From contig OZ024892.1 of the NCBI GenBank assembly GCA_964017195.1, positions 14,084,071 through 14,148,070 of the forward strand: 64,000 nt of DNA, in the 5' to 3' direction. Position numbers and translations under genes: made by a program. Below the pieces are notes generated by a model. That model was not told where the DNA came from. It searched no databases and saw nothing but the letters and a program-made list of their open reading frames with translations. This DNA comes from Siderastrea radians. Its lineage: Eukaryota; Cnidaria; Anthozoa; Scleractinia; Rhizangiidae. How positions within the stretch are numbered: position 1 is the first letter of the stretch; every line of letters begins with the position of its first letter. This document shows, in pieces, positions 33,455-44,696 of the stretch.

Positions 33455-34740
33455 GTACTTTTTATCTGGGACGTATCCTTTTGAAGTGGAATTTTAGTTA
33501 GGCGGGACAGGGCCTCAGCAATGTTCTCCCTGGGGGTCACATAGCGAACTTTGTAGTTAAAAGGTTGCAATCGCAACACCCAGCGTTCTATTCGAGCGGA
33601 TGGCTTAGAGTTTGGACCATAGATGGTTTTCAGAGCTTGATGGTCAGTCACTAGGTCAAACTCGGGTAGACCACACAGGTACAAATTAAATCTTTCGCAG
33701 GACCAAACAAGCGCAAGTGCCTCCTTTTCAGTTTGACTGTACCGACGTTCAGTGTCACTAAGATTTCTACTAGCATAACATACTGCACGGCGTTCCCCGT
33801 CTACCTCCTGAAACAAAACTGCACCAAGTCCCACTGGGCTGGCATCGGCTATGACTTCTGTGGGTGCTCCCCGGTCAAAATAAGCCAGCATGGATGCTCC
33901 TGCCATGTCTTCTATCAGCGTGTTGAAAGCCTCCTCTTGTGCCTTTCCCCATAGAAACTTCTCACCCTTTCGACATAGTACTCGTAGAGGTTCTGCCTTG
34001 GTCGCAAAATCAGGAATAAATCTCGAGCTAAATCCCACAAGACCAAGGAAACTTCTCACGTCAGAGGCTGACGACGGACGGGTTGCCTCTTTCACTGCTC
34101 GCACCTTTTCCTCGGTGGGCCCGATGCCATGCTTCGAAAGGAGAATGCCCATAAAAACTACTTTATACATTCCAAAGGTGCACTTTTCGCCATTCAAGGT
34201 AAGATCCTTCTCCTCCAACCTAGCTAATAGCTTGTGTAAGTTCTGGTCATGTTCCACAACAGTCTTTCCATGAACAATCAAATCATCGGCGATGTTTACA
34301 ACTCCCTCAGTGTCTGCTACAACCTGACTGATGATGTGCTGGTATTTCTCGGGTGTCGCATTAACCCCAAAACTTAGCCTCTTATAGCGGAACAAACCGT
34401 CATGTGTTACAAAGGTTGTAATGTCCCTGGAATTCGTATGCAGCTCTACCTGGTGAAAACCATGACGCAGATCTAGCTTCGAAAAGATAGTACTGCCATT
34501 TAGTTCTTCTAGTACTTCATCGACAGTGGGTATTGGCAGCCGTTCTCGGATAATGGCCTCATTTGCGCGACGTATGTCCACACAAAGTCTTATCTCGCCT
34601 GACGGCTTGGGTGCTACGACAACCGGACTGGCCCATGTGGTAGGGCTTTCCACTCTCTCAATGATATCCCTTCTAACAGTACATCGATCTTGGCTTTCAC
34701 TTTGTCTCGAAGCGCAAAAGGAACTCGCCTTAACTTTTGT
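33442..34740 (-). pseudogene. Gypsy reverse transcriptase and RNase H
   Basis: The main frame (34653-33442) opens inside the RT fingers (WASPVVVAPKPSGEIRLCVD). It holds the catalytic Asp-Asp as IADD at about residues 121-124 and continues into RNase H, with Asp in VIADASPVG, Glu in TEKEALALVW and Asp in LVTDHQALK. Upstream RT sequence is found in a different frame to about 34790, joined by a single-base loss near 34673. The listed start codon is not a true start, because the protein would come from a gag-pol precursor. It copies the element RNA into DNA. Confidence 0.9.
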
Positions 34741-34790
34741 GCCACAGGTGGTACATTGGGGTCAACATGCAGTTTCAACTCAAAAGTCTT

Positions 34791-36125
34791 CTAGTTTGCC
34801 AACTCCCGAGAACACTTTAGGGTATTGAGCTTTGAGCTGGTCGGCAAAGTCACTCTTGACTTCATTACAACTGCCACCAATGGGACTGGCCTTTGGACCA
34901 GAACACCACGCTCCTTGGCAGTAGCATTCCCCAGTATGCAACGCCCGCATTTAACTACAACAAAACTGGAAACTACCTTAGCATTCCCCGCCGAAATTTC
35001 CGCTTTGAATTGGCCAACGACCTCAATTATTTCTCTGCCACCATAGGCAAACAATTTCCTTGAACAATGTTCGAGGCTCCCCTTGAAGCCCGCATTCTTC
35101 AATTTCTGAAAATCATCTTCCCCCATCAAATTGCTCACAGACCCTGAATCAATCAAAACTTCCTCAACAATTCCATCAATACTCACATTCATCGTCGGTA
35201 CGTGACGTGCGGTCGAGTACACCTTGCAAACACCCTCCTCATTTTCTTCCATCACAGTAAACGCAAAGGCAGGGTTTTCTTCTTCTTGACTGCTACCCGC
35301 CACATAATCTTCCACTTGGTTTGTCAGTCTTCTGAACGCCTTACGATTGCCACTGGTGTTCTTTGGACGAAGCCCTCTTCCCGTCTCAGGTGCAGTTCGG
35401 TCAAGGTTTCTGCAGCACACTGCAAAATGGCCATACATCGAGCAGCTACAACACTTCCTGCTTTTTGCTGGACAGCACGGATCCCGTGAGAAATGTCCTG
35501 CCTTCCCGCAACTGAAGCACGTTTTCGCCGACTGATCGTTTGTCTTATCCTCCTTTCGTCCGACTGCGTTTACGTCCGATACACCCGCCATGTGCTTCAC
35601 TTGTTGTCCCGCCGCTTCCGAAGCCCTCGTTTTCTCCAAAACTTGAGCTAAAGTGATGTTTCTGGTTTCCAACAGCTTCTTCTTCAATTCTATGTCGGGC
35701 AGTTTTTCAATTAACTGATCTCGTAAGTTGTCATCGAGAGAATCACCAAAATTACAATACCTTGCCTGTCGACGGAGACGCACAACAAATTTATCAACCG
35801 ATTCGCCATCCGTCGGCGCCAACTGCCAGAACACGTGGCACTCAAATGGAATATTTTCGTCGGAGCGAAAATGATGATCAAGCTTCCTAATACAGACCGC
35901 ATAGAGATCTTGATTGCCCGCTGGATCGGGGTCGACAAGATCTTCGAAAATATCTTGTACCTCCATTCCGGCATAGTGCAGAAGCTGTGAAGTTTTCTTC
36001 CTCGTGTTGTCTAAGCCTTTTCCTTCAGCGTAATACTCGAACGCCCGTTTCCACTTCTTCCAGTTATTTGCCACTTGTGATGAAGATCCCGATAGATCCA
36101 GCGTTGGAAGAGCTCTCTCAGCCAT
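34791..36125 (-). pseudogene. Gypsy gag-protease ORF (444 residues)
   Basis: It opens with an ATG 26 bp after the 5' LTR. The N-terminal half is a helical capsid-type region. Two zinc knuckles follow at about residues 203-217 (CFSCGKAGH...C) and 225-238 (CCSCSMYGHFAVC), the second a classical CX2CX4HX4C. An aspartic protease active site DSG sits at about 326-328 within VLIDSGS. This reading frame is itself intact, but its last 25 or so codons appear to be in a shifted frame relative to the expected link into RT. It would package and process the element particle. Confidence 0.9.
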
Positions 36126-36130
36126 TGATA

Positions 36131-36150
36131 AGCCAATCCTCAGTCGCCAA
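36131..36150 (-). promoter_or_regulatory. Gypsy primer-binding site
   Basis: Just inside the 5' LTR the minus strand reads TTGGCGACTGAGGATTGG, starting with the TGG expected to pair with a tRNA CCA end. The tRNA species was not determined. Confidence 0.75.
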
Positions 36151-36274
36151 TGTAGTGTTTGTAACCGAAATACAACGACACGAAGTCAGCAATCACAGCA
36201 CAACTGCCATGTTTTATTCAACAACCCGTTTTACATGTGGTTCCCGGATGTAGGCTAGTTCCCAGTACACCACA
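36151..36274 (-). repeat. Gypsy 5' LTR (124 bp)
   Basis: The right-hand repeat on the plus strand, which would drive transcription of the minus-strand element. It is followed by the GGCTC target duplication. Confidence 0.95.
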
Positions 36275-36863
36275 GGCTCTGGACAGTTGATCTCCTTAAA
36301 ATTCTCCTAACCCTAAATCTCTTATTTTTTCCTCGAAAATGTCGCACGTAACAAACCCCAATTTAAACAACGGTAATATAAAACGTCAAATTTACCCCTC
36401 GATATTTTACTCATCTAAATAAAACGGAGCCTTCTACAAGTCTCCGTTAAGCTCCTTACTTTTTCGTCAGTTTCTAAGGACGACACAAAAATTTAAGTTG
36501 AAGTTTTATCGGTCGGATACTGATAGCGTTCGGATACTGGGCAACATACTCTACAGCGACAAGAAGAAAATACGAAGCTTCGAGTGCACCATGTTGGAAA
36601 TGGCGTGAACGAGACGTTGTTTTATCTAGGTCCTCTCGGTCATTTTCATGTTCTCAGCGATCGCAGCGATCATATGCAAACCGGTTGAAAATCAAATCGC
36701 TACAATCGCTCAACTATTTTTGTAGCGATAGTATTGTAGTGATCACAACAAACGCAGCGATCGTAGTGATTATTTGTAAACCAGCCGGCTTCATGACCGT
36801 TCGTAATGGAAAACAGACGAATAATATATTTGTGCATATTCTTTCCCAGAAATACTGACGTGT

Positions 36864-37989
36864 CTACCTTTCAACGGAAACAAACTTGTCATGACCTTCG
36901 CAAATACTGGAAGGCTTCAGCTCATTCGCATACTTTCGCTCATTTGCACACGTGACGGAACTTCTTAGAAAAAAGAAACTTAGAAACAAACGCACTGTTG
37001 TAAACATTAAGCTCAGTACAAAAAGAATGTATCCGACGTTTTTCCTGTTCAAGACTGCCATGTTTTCGCGAACTACCCAGGCAGTACAATTAAAAGCCTA
37101 GCATATAAAGGGCCGGATAAAGTCAGTGTTTAGTAAAGCATGTATACAAGAATCAAAATACAAGATCTCTTACGTTTCTCGGTGACCTAAAAATGCGCAC
37201 ATGAATTACAATAGAGTGCAATGTATGCAGAATAAAATAATCAATAACCTCTTTTGCCCGGGCTTATAATCAGCCTCTATGTGGCCTTGTTTTACAGCTA
37301 AAGATAGGGCCCGACACAAACGCAACCTTATGTACGTTTCAATTCAGTTTCCTTGTTATCGTGCGTAAGTCCCTTTACTCTTGTATTATATTTCGTTGAT
37401 TTCAAGTAGTGTTCCAAACATTTGTGCTTGCCTTACTTAATTGCCTTTGTCAGTGTTTATAACTAACTAAGAAATCTTGTACTTGTACTTCAGCTTGTAG
37501 CTCGATCGCGTGGCTCGGTAAAAAATTGAACTGAGTCGGCTAGTTGATCGGTGCCCTCGAGCTCTCTCGGCATCGACCTTGCTGTAATTCCTGAAAAGAT
37601 CCGCCTGCTGTGGCCTGCTATAGCTTTCGTAACTACAATAGTTGCGCCTTACCTATCGAAATAAAGAACATTGAAAGAGTTACACACAGGAACATGCATA
37701 AAGGTAAAAGGTAACGAACTGAAAGACATCATATCTACGCAGTATAAAAAACCAAAAAATTCCGACGTTTTGAGACTGCCGTCTCTTCATCAGATAACGA
37801 GACAACAGTCTTGATACGTCAGAGGATTTTTACAAACATTTTCTCCTTCTAGCGTCCAAACACTAAACAAATTTACATCACGAATGTCTAGTCATATCTA
37901 CGTGTCCACAGATGTCAATGTGTTCATATCACGCTCGTAGTTTATGTCTATTTTCGCAGCTCGTTGGCTTGTTCATTGTTTTCCTTTCC
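36864..37989. other. Non-coding part of duplication copy A
   Basis: No supportable ORF. A stem (GAGACTGCCGTCTC with GAGACAACAGTC nearby) occurs at 37771-37812 and is kept in copy B at 46069. Confidence 0.35.
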
Positions 37990-38415
37990 TCAGCGCGGCT
38001 GGGAAATAATAGCAGGGGATCCGACAGTAACCCCAGGCTGAACTTCCACAGGTGCAGAACTGGAGGCGGAGTCGCCTTTTTGCAGTTCATGAGCACACAG
38101 TCCTATTGAGGTGACGGCACCCAGTGCCACGGCCGGTATGCCAATTCCAAGACCAAGAGAACTAGAATTTGCCGCAGCATAACCAGTCAAGATCCCTCCA
38201 TACTGTACTGCTGACAGTGATGCCGCACAAGCGCACCTTTTAGGCTTGTCCTCAAAGGGAGAACAATACCAACAGAAAACCAATTGGGCACAGATCGTCA
38301 TGTTTTCTTTACATTGCTCCATATCTTCTTCTTGTCTTCTCATCTGCTCTTCCTTTCTTCTCTTGTATTCGTGTTCTGTAATCAAGTGAAGCCGTCTCTG
38401 TTCTTCTAAGTTCAT
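37990..38415 (-). CDS. Unknown 141-residue protein: charged N-terminus, Gly/Ala-rich hydrophobic core
   Basis: The ATG is at 38415, and the frame is open further to about 38447, next to a TTTTAG that could be a splice acceptor, so it may be a terminal exon. Residues 1-40 are Arg/Glu-rich and likely helical (EYKRRKEEQMRRQEED). Then come a cysteine cluster (CWYCSP, KRCACAAS) and two hydrophobic Gly/Ala-rich stretches (YGGILTGYAAANSSSLGLG, then IPAVALGAVTSIGLCA) that could be membrane-associated. The tail is Ser/Pro-rich. The duplicate at 46.2-46.7 kb has lost its frame, so this is the better copy. The family is not recognised. Confidence 0.45.
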   Translation of the reverse strand: MNLEEQRRLHLITEHEYKRRKEEQMRRQEEDMEQCKENMTICAQLVFCWYCSPFEDKPKRCACAASLSAVQYGGILTGYAAANSSSLGLGIGIPAVALGAVTSIGLCAHELQKGDSASSSAPVEVQPGVTVGSPAIISQPR

Positions 38416-38687
38416 CTCGGCTATGGGCTTGCAGAGAGAGTCTTTAGTCTAAAATCTTGTTCACTAGCGTTGTCTGTACAGCTCCTCGTAATATGTGGAA
38501 TGCTTTGGTTTTCAATTCCAAGAAGCCACGTCAGATATCAATTGTGTTGGTTGTCATACATTTGTATAACAGAGATTAGTTTAGCTTGGTTTATTCTAGG
38601 AATCAAGACAATGTTTAAGCTCAGTAAATAACCTGAATAACATCTCGTATATCTCTCGCCCCAGTCGACTTAAAGCCTAATAAGCTT

Positions 38688-38838
38688 TCTTTGGCCTCCT
38701 TTTCACTTTTAAAATCGAGGCCTGGTGCTTATCTTTTGACGAATAAATGAGTTTTGTTTACATGTGAATGTAAACTCATTTTCATATGAAAGGTTGTGCA
38801 CAAGGCCTCGCTTTCAAAAAGAGGCTAAAGATGATTCG
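38688..38838. mobile_element. Foldback MITE within the duplication
   Basis: Imperfect inverted arms run from CTTTGGCCTCCTTTT and CGAGGCCTGGTGC to TGTGCACAAGGCCTCG and AAAGAGGCTAAAG. The centre is TTTACATGTGAATGTAAA flanked by ATGAG/CTCAT. A second copy is at 46978-47122, so it predates the duplication. Confidence 0.7.
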
Positions 38839-39252
38839 GAAATAGCCTGTTGTTACCATTCTCCCTGCATGATAGCAAATTACTGACAACCATTTCCTTG
38901 ACAGTGAATAGTCTTCCGTTTGTCTAGTTGAGAAAACAAAGCATTGGAGTCAATTTTGTATGGGTTATTTAACAGCGGGACACCTTCATCTACTTGATAA
39001 GAGGAAAAGTGGGGATCGCTTTTCACGTTTTCAATATGAAAAAGAAGCGAGAGTGTTTATCTAAAAAGGTAAGGGTTGGTTCCTCTTTCTGAAAAGAACC
39101 ATTAATCATATTTTCACGGTGTGAAGAAAGACTATTGGTGATTTGGTATTCATTTAGAGTGTTTGGTTTGTCCAAGTTTGTTGGTCTTTGAAGTCCAATA
39201 TCGACAGGAACAGAGTGGTCACCGAAGGACACGACTGTCCAAGTATCTGTAA

Positions 39253-41727
39253 GCATTGTTTGTGATCATTACTGGCAATTCGTCTGTGATTGCGGCGTAC
39301 TTTTCAAACTTCAGAAGAACTGGCCATGGTACCTACACATTTCTCGTAAGTTTGGCAATCTCAGATATGTTAGTTGAGGCGTCCAGAAAAGTGCCTTAAA
39401 CACGTTTTTCCTGTCTTTCGACATCTTCAGCGCGTTAGCTTCAATCTTCCACCTTACAACTGTTAGCTCAGAGCGTTGGCTTGCGATTTCAAGGCCATTT
39501 GTTTACGAGACGCTTTCTACGGTGCCTTACTCGCTTATGATCTGTGGCGTATGGCTCACGGTTCTTGCTATTGCTGCAGTTCGTCCTGCGCTGGACAAAA
39601 CAACAAAACAACAAACCCCTGCTCGTGGGATACGTCGGACCGGATATTCTCATTTCCGTCGTGAACTACTCCATTTTCAAAGTGCATGGCTCGTGCACTC
39701 ATTGCCAACCTTCCAACATGCACGGTTCAAGACTTGGAAGAAAGTACCGGTGTCACAGCGGATTTGGACCCCCCCCCCGCGGATTTGGACCCCCCGGTCC
39801 AGATCCGCTAGCGGATTTGGACTGGGGGGTCCAAATCCGCTAGCGGATATGGACCCCCTCTCGCGGATTTGGACCCCCCTGAAATCAAGCGTTCTATTGA
39901 GTAAAATTGGTAAAATTGTTTTTTGGAGCTGTTAAAGAGGCAAAATAGAAAATATTGAAGCAGTTTTTCTTTTCAAATAATCTTTAATACTTAGGGTAAA
40001 GGAGATCCTACAACGCTAGTTTGTATCGATAAATTTTAAAAACTAAACTTTCTTGAAGATATCTTACAATATTTTCTAACATAACTGACTTAAAGCGAGT
40101 TTATAAAGCCGCGCTAAGAAAAACAATTTTTATAGTATTTGACATCAGCTTGCCGCGGTAATTGGAGGGACGGAGTAGCAAGCGTACTTTAAAAATTAGC
40201 TTTTCTTCTCACCTTTTTCTCACCTCAAATTAATTTTTTTAGAATAAATATTAACAACGGGAGTAAAAGAAAATAAAAGAGATTTGAAAATCGCACCGTC
40301 TGTAAGAAATACCGCAGCGCGTGTTTCAGACACTTTTAAAAGTTTTGTGGCTTTGTGGTAGCACTCCAGTTTACTGAACCTTAAGAACCCTTAAACATGA
40401 CTCTGCTATTTTTCATTAAAATGAACAAGAGAAATCTAGCGCGTGTACGTAAGCACGCTTTTTGAGAAATTAACTGATCTAATTTTTTCTTCAAAGACGC
40501 ACTGTTGAAATTTGCTCTTTATTTAGAGGCCTTTTGTAACATCGATGACCTAGTTAACATGCGATAACTGAATTTTGAATTTTTTAATTTTGTTGCAGCA
40601 AAGTCTTGATGTTTTTCTTGGTGTCCTCATGACTTATACAAATTTAAAATATCATGATTGGAAAAGTTTCTGAAAAAAACATCCTGTGAAGTTGTGTAAT
40701 CAAGCAAACTTTTTTTGCAGGGTGCACAATGCGATTCTCAACCAAGAGGTGTTACTTTAAAACCTCTTTTGTTAAACTGCCCGTTCAAACTAGAGGTGTT
40801 ACTTTAAAACCTCCTTTGTTAAACCGCCCATTCAAACTATGTTAAATTCAGTATCCTGGAAAAGTAATAACAACGCGTATGAAAGAAAACAAGATTTTAA
40901 AATCGTATCTTCTGCAAGAAATACCGCGGCGCGTGCTTTAACTGGAACGTTGAGAGGTCTGGCTATGTGCCTAAAACGAACGGTCAATTTACTTGATCTA
41001 AAGTCTGACTCTACCTCTATTATGAATAGGTTTGCAGTATTTTGAAACCCAAACGAAACGTTACTTCGCCAAGATTGAAAAGTGAAATTATTTCGGTACT
41101 TTATATGCGAATAACAGCGTGGATTTTTACAATTACATAGGGGGTCCAAATCCGCGAAAGGGGTCCAAATCCGCTAGCGGATTGGGTCCCCTGGGGGTCC
41201 ATATTCGCTAGCGGATTTGGACCGGGGGGTCCAAATCCGCTAGCGAATTTGGACCGGGGGGTCCAGATTTGGGGGGGTCCAAATCTGCTGGGACACCGGA
41301 ATTCGCAAGAATATAAACAGACAAAGACGTACTGCCCTTACGCTCGCATTAGTCACCGAAATGTTCCTAGTTTCTTGGTCAGCTTTCTTTGTAATCAGCA
41401 CCATATTGGTTTTTTGCACCGGTGCAATGTGTGCCTTTCGATAAAGTGACTCATTTTCTCCTCTTTGCAAAGTGGCTGCAGTATTGTAACAGCGCTATGA
41501 ATCCAATGGTGTATGCTTTCCGTGATGTTGAAATGAGAAAAACGTTTGCCCGTCTTCTTGGACCATGCAGGCGTGTTTTAGCGGGGCAGCGCGGCCAACG
41601 TGTCGCGCCAACTATCGTTGTTCCACTGAGGCAAACCAGTGTGAGACTTCAAGCTGACAATAAAATAACGCAGCAAGATAGAGACTACCCGTTAAAAAGA
41701 GCTGTCGATCCGAAAATTGCATCTCAT
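39253..41727 (+). pseudogene. GPCR pseudogene split by a foldback element
   Basis: Rhodopsin-class helices appear in order but in changing frames: TM1 with TGNSSVIAAY, TM2 start LVSLAISDMLV, TM3 FDIFSALASIFHL ending in SERW (the DRY position), TM4, TM5-like LVGYVGPDILISVVNYSIF, TM6 MFLVSWSAFFVISTIL, and TM7 NSAMNPMVYAFRD (NPxxY). The segment between TM5 and TM6 is split by a 1.55 kb insertion (39747-41299). Frameshifts also separate TM2/TM3, TM4/TM5 and TM6/TM7, and part of TM2-ECL1 is missing. TM3 resembles the intact receptor at 57.7 kb, so the two are probably paralogues. Confidence 0.82.
39747..41299. mobile_element. 1.55 kb foldback element with repeated GCGGATTTGGACC termini
   Basis: The ends begin CCGGTGTCACAGCGG on the left and, inverted, CCGGTGTCCCAGCAG on the right. 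Each terminus carries several copies of GCGGATTTGGACCCC or its complement, partly as CCGCTAGCGG palindromes (39757-39890 and 41140-41290). No transposase ORF and no clear target duplication were found. A 47-bp tandem duplication (AGGTGTTACTTTAAAACCTC...) lies inside at about 40745-40838. Confidence 0.85.
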
Positions 41728-42115
41728 TAAGGACCATCATGTTGATAGGAGGTTTGTCGATTCGTTCGATCCGTACGATTGGATAATTTTAACCACGATC
41801 CGTATAATAGACTTGTCGATCCGAAAATTGCATTCACTAACAACCGGGAAGCGTGTTGCGCAATATAGAAGGCAAACATGAATATTCCTCGTTCTCTCTA
41901 GCTGACACGATCCGAAAAAGCCACAGTACAACCCGTACGGATCGACAAAGAGAGACGACCCGTTAAATGGAGCGGTCGATCCGAAAATTGCATCTCATTA
42001 ACGACCTCATGTTCACAGGAGGGTTGTCGATTCGTTCGATCCGAACGATTGGATAATTGTATGCACGATCCGTATGATAGACTTGTCGATCCGGCAATTG
42101 CATTCATTAACAGCG
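41686..42115 (+). repeat. Direct duplication of about 271 bp, second copy incomplete
   Basis: The block containing GTCGATCCGAAAATTGCATCTC (positions about 41703-41724) recurs at about 41968-41994. Downstream GTCGATTCGTTCGATCCG also recurs (41756 and 42027). The first copy includes the last codons of the GPCR pseudogene, so the tail of that gene is inside the repeat. Confidence 0.8.
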
Positions 42116-42182
42116 AAGAGTGAAAATAGTAGGCATAACACGGACCCAATACAAGTATGAAAATGCCCAAACGAAACACTGA

Positions 42183-42550
42183 AACCATGCAAATATGACT
42201 ATGCCTCGCTCTTTAAGCGTTAACCCCACAACGTTCGCTTTTGGCGCGGTGGAAAAACGAGACCTTTGACTCCGAAAGATACGCCAAGAACCATGCAAAT
42301 ATGACTATGCCTCGTTTTTTAAGCTGCGCGGTGTAAAAACGAGACCTTTGACTCCGAAAGATACACCAAGAACCATGCAAATATGACTATGCCTCGTTCT
42401 TTAAGCGTTAACCCCAAAACATTCGCTTTTGGCGCGGTGCAAAAACGAGACCTTTGACTCCGAAAGATACGCCAAGAACCATGCAAATATCACTATGCCT
42501 CGTTCTTTAAGCGTTAACCCCGAAACATTCGCTTTTGGCGCGGGTTCTCT
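42183..42550 (+). repeat. 106-bp tandem repeat, four units
   Basis: Units start with AACCATGCAAATAT at about 42182, 42289, 42371 and 42477. The second unit lacks about 25 bp in the middle and the fourth is cut short. Each full unit holds TTCGCTTTTGGCGCGG and GAGACCTTTGACTCCG. Confidence 0.9.
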
Positions 42551-42559
42551 GTTAAAATT

Positions 42560-43330
42560 GTTATTTCTAATAGGAAACAGGGGTTGTAAATAGTTCATTT
42601 TTTGGTGATATAAGAAGCGTTTGAAATCACATAACGTGTGCGACGAACCAGGAAAACAATACTTATTCTGCTTTTGTTTTATCCCACTGCGAAATTCAGA
42701 AGATTTTTACACTTGTCTTGCAAGTGTTCGTAGAAAAAGAAATTCATGCACATCGACAACCACGTTAGAAAAACCGCCGCGCTTTGAAGAAATCAACCAA
42801 AACATCGAGTTTCTAAGCACTGATTCTTTAAATGTCAACAAGGAAACAAATAAATGTTCTTTTCGGTTCAATTAAAAATAGTTTTATGTATGCGTTTCAG
42901 AAAATTCACACCTCACTGTTACAAACCTTAATTACGGTCTAAAAAAGTGCCGCGCACTTAATACAGGTTTCCCTGTATTAAAATCAATGCAAAAAAAGGT
43001 TTAAGTGTTTGTTTACTATTGTTAGACCTTAATTAGGATCTGTGACAATGAGATGTGATCATTCCCTGAAACGCATAGAAAACTTTTCACCGAAGTGTTC
43101 TACAACTCGGCATTTTTGGGATGATTTGCTCTAGATAAACAAGAAAGAGGAGATTTAATAGCTAAACCATAGGTAGTATCTTTTTATCTGTATAAAGTTA
43201 AAACCCGAAAATAATAAAACTGAATAAAGAGAAAAATTCGAAAGTGTTTGGCTGCGGTAATTTCAACAATCATCCACTATGAAAGTGCGACAAACTTGGA
43301 AATGAATAAATTACACGCAAATGAAGAAGA
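42560..43330. other. Gene-free stretch
   Basis: AT-rich; one ORF of 84 codons at 42621-42875 (+) lacks recognisable features. Confidence 0.35.
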
Positions 43331-43389
43331 ATGAATGACAATGAAGCGGAAAGTGGAACTTATTGTTATTGGCATGGCAACTTGTGTAA

Positions 43390-43860
43390 ACAGTGGTGTG
43401 TCGGCTATTAAGTGACATACGTAACAACCAATGTTTATTGGCCTTATTGGCAGACGTGGCGTCCGTGGAATTATATCGCGACCAGGTCCGGCTCTTGTGC
43501 GGAAAGGAAATCGGCGAAGAAAGGACAAGACTTTTAAAGGCGATAGGCGGAGAAGCGTTCCCTCCGTTAAAATCATGGCCGAGAGATATAAGACTCATGT
43601 TTTGGAAGAAGCCGCCAGGGGACCAGGAAACTTTTAAACTGGTTCTGTTTTTATAGGAAACGGATGCAGTCCTTTCCTTATCCGCCGTTGGATGGTCCTT
43701 GCCCAGTACTGGGCATTCACCACAGCGATAGCTGAGAAACGATGCTGTCAGGCGGACTTCATCATAAACAACGAGGACCAGAAAAAAAAAGCACGTGGTT
43801 TTACTATGACGTCCACAACCAAGGTCTGACCTACCTCAATGGACAAAGAAAAGTATAGTT
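43390..43860 (+). pseudogene. Coding-like relic, unknown, probably transposon-derived
   Basis: One frame reads LALLADVASVELYRDQVRLL and continues to ETFKLVLFL. A neighbouring frame then reads GNGCSPFLIRRWMVLAQYWA, a Cys-containing QADFIINNEDQ and WFYYDVHNQGLTYLNG. The composition is clearly protein-like across about 450 bp, but a frame change near 43650 and stops near 43800 break it. I cannot name the family with confidence. It is followed within 80 bp by the hairpin cluster. Confidence 0.38.
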
Positions 43861-43936
43861 TCCGTATCTACAGCGAACATTCACCCCCGAAGAAAACAGA
43901 AAAAAAGGCAGAAAAATTAACAAAAAGAAAAAAAAA

Positions 43937-44053
43937 ACCCTGCATATCACACCGCAGGGAAAAAATCCTGTAGGTCGAACTATTCATTAGTTCGACATTG
44001 CACTCTACAGGTGAAAAAAAACGGCTCCTTTAGGAGCGACCACATGCAATAAA
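43937..44053 (+). other. Cluster of three hairpins followed by AATAAA
   Basis: Stem 1 is CCCTGC/GCAGGG (43937-43958). Stem 2 is nested, with outer CCTGTAG/CTACAGG and inner TCGAACT/AGTTCGA (43966-44011). Stem 3 is GCTCC, loop TTTA, GGAGC (44024-44037), followed by GACCACA. AATAAA is at 44048-44053. Stem 3 superficially resembles the stem-loop at histone mRNA ends, but its stem is 5 bp rather than 6 and no histone gene is upstream. It may be a structured 3' UTR of the adjacent relic. Confidence 0.55.
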
Positions 44054-44696
44054 AGTCAATGACCAACGATGGCTACTTTGATATTATTTAGGTTATAACT
44101 CATTTGAAATTATATGCACAAGTGAAGAATTTGTCCGATCTTCCAATTGAAGACTATTTCATACTACGGTATTCATTTGTCCAATTCCCCGGCTCTCTGT
44201 ATTCGGTTAGTGTACAGCCCACATGAAAATGGAACTTCCACACCCGGCTGAACTACCCTTGACTGAACTCCAATTTAAAAATTGTAGTAAACTAAAACTA
44301 GGAGTTCTCGCGATTAACATTGAATTCATCCCGGTAATTTTCTGATATGCACAGATTCTTGCTGTAATGGGTGACCACAACAGAATTTTTTATCTCATTT
44401 GGTGTGATTCTTACTTCGCTATTGCAAGAAATGGCGTAAGTGAGACGTACATCGCTTGTCTGTTAGAGAATCCGCTTCTAAAACTTTGTTCTCAGGTTGC
44501 GCAACGTTTTAGAACAAGTAATCGAAGTATCACCATCTTGCCTTTCGTCTATCACACTCGTTTCGTACGTGCTCCTAAATAACGAGGCATGGTCATGGCT
44601 GTCTTCCGTTAGCCAGTTTTACAATGCTTCAGAAGAAGAAGTGATCGAAATAGCAGTTCATTCGGATTGTAGCAATAGCAGCGATCCTTGCGATGG

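Larger units (their letters stand above)
31745..36274 (-). mobile_element. Gypsy (Ty3-type) LTR retrotransposon, full length, inactive
   Basis: It has matched short LTRs beginning TGTAGTG and ending CACCACA, flanked by the 5-bp duplication GGCTC (31740-31744 and 36275-36279). Reading the minus strand from 36274 the order is LTR, primer-binding site, gag-protease, RT, RNase H, integrase, purine-rich tract, LTR. RT and RNase H before integrase is the Ty3/Gypsy order. Several single-base frame changes break the coding chain, so it cannot now move by itself. No envelope-like ORF is seen. Confidence 0.95.
36552..38870 (+). repeat. Segmental duplication, copy A (main part)
   Basis: Shares long runs with 44980-47170. 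Examples are GAAAATACGAAGCTTCGAG (36567 and about 44990), the CCCTCGAGCTCTCTCGGCAT block (37553 and 45852), and the ORF region at 38 kb. The upstream part of the same duplication lies at about 29120-29420, so copy A was split by roughly 7.1 kb. Confidence 0.85.

Noticed and set aside
41422..41730. 102-codon ORF as an independent gene
   Set aside because: It is the TM7 and tail part of the split GPCR pseudogene, not a gene by itself.
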